Assembly: GCA_016200765.1 (NCBI GenBank)
Contig: JACQEC010000070.1
Location: forward strand, 1 to 12,304
Direction: 5' to 3'
From: Chloroflexota bacterium
GTDB lineage: Bacteria; Chloroflexota; Anaerolineae; JACRMK01
DNA length: 12,304 bases
The notes beneath the pieces are model-generated. The model searched no databases and was not told the DNA's origin. It worked only from the letters and a program-made list of their open reading frames with translations. Each line of letters starts with the position of its first letter. Positions within the stretch are counted from its first letter, which is position 1. Positions 12,256-12,304 of the stretch are shown here, piece after piece. A program made the position numbers and the translations under genes.

Positions 12256-12304
12256 AGCATAGTTTACCGCACCTTAACCGTTTTGTGTGAACTGGTGCAG
12301 GACT
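12250..12304 (+). CDS. 5' end of a probable transposase (runs off the window)
   Basis: GAGGAG (12238-12243) lies six bases before ATG 12250. The 18 visible codons read M-S-S-I-V-Y-R-T-L-T-V-L-C-E-L-V-Q-D, an amphipathic helical start compatible with IS4/IS701-like transposases. There is too little for a family call. The transposase reading rests mainly on the surrounding fold-back structure and the truncated gene to the left. Confidence 0.4.
   Translation, partial: MSSIVYRTLTVLCELVQD

Larger units (their letters stand above)
12172..12304 (+). mobile_element. Probable left end of an insertion sequence (partial)
   Basis: Composition shifts abruptly to AT-rich after about 12161. A non-coding strip with two nested inverted repeats precedes a gene start with a good ribosome-binding site at 12250. 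This layout (terminal strip, fold-back structure, then gene) is typical of bacterial insertion sequences, and a truncated host gene lies on the left. The exact terminal repeat and target duplication cannot be set because the right end is outside the window; the left boundary given is approximate. Confidence 0.45.

Noticed and set aside
1..12304. CRISPR array, tRNA or rRNA genes
   Set aside because: No regularly spaced direct repeats, no tRNA cloverleaf and no rRNA-like sequence were seen on either strand.

Overview
The window is GC-rich (except for short AT-rich promoter islands) bacterial chromosomal DNA, densely packed with genes on both strands. Gene content and style suggest a member of the Chloroflexota (Anaerolineae-like): an ArsR-type HTH joined to DUF2087, a DUF2277 protein next to a double-SIS protein, and dispersed hairpin repeats of a kind I associate with that phylum. 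That assignment is inference; there is no rRNA or marker gene here to confirm it.

Layout. (1) 1-1094: the 3' end of an alkaline-phosphatase-superfamily hydrolase and a small two-cluster ferredoxin. (2) 1180-5406: a metal (probably copper) module, made of a secreted Met/His-rich small protein, a strong intrinsic terminator, a P1B-type ATPase with a Met/His-rich linker and a CPD membrane motif, and, convergent and overlapping at the 3' ends, a sensor kinase whose extracytoplasmic loop carries the same MMSGW motif as the secreted protein. (3) 5410-7481 (minus strand): the OmpR-type regulator paired with that kinase, translationally coupled (ATGA) to an upstream class-C-type serine hydrolase, so the operon reads hydrolase, regulator, kinase. 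(4) 7482-7679: a dispersed hairpin repeat. (5) 7680-9095: a DUF2277 - double-SIS operon (minus strand, ATGA overlap) with a clear sigma70-type promoter. (6) 9119-9199: a short remnant of an SDR/epimerase gene. (7) 9238-12056: a CPA2-type cation/proton antiporter divergent from an ArsR-DUF2087 regulator. The two promoters overlap at their -35 boxes, a perfect AT-rich palindrome sits on the regulator promoter, and the antiporter leader contains two stacked hairpins and an intrinsic terminator with no upstream gene to serve, which looks like an attenuator or riboswitch-like leader. (8) 12057-12304: a C-terminal gene remnant on the minus strand abutting what looks like the left end of an insertion sequence, whose presumed transposase begins at 12250 and runs off the window.

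The best candidates for something new are the metal module (secreted binder, exporter and sensor kinase sharing Met motifs, with a hydrolase co-translated with the regulator) and the antiporter leader RNA with its divergent ArsR-DUF2087 control region. No intergenic stretch exceeds about 250 bases.
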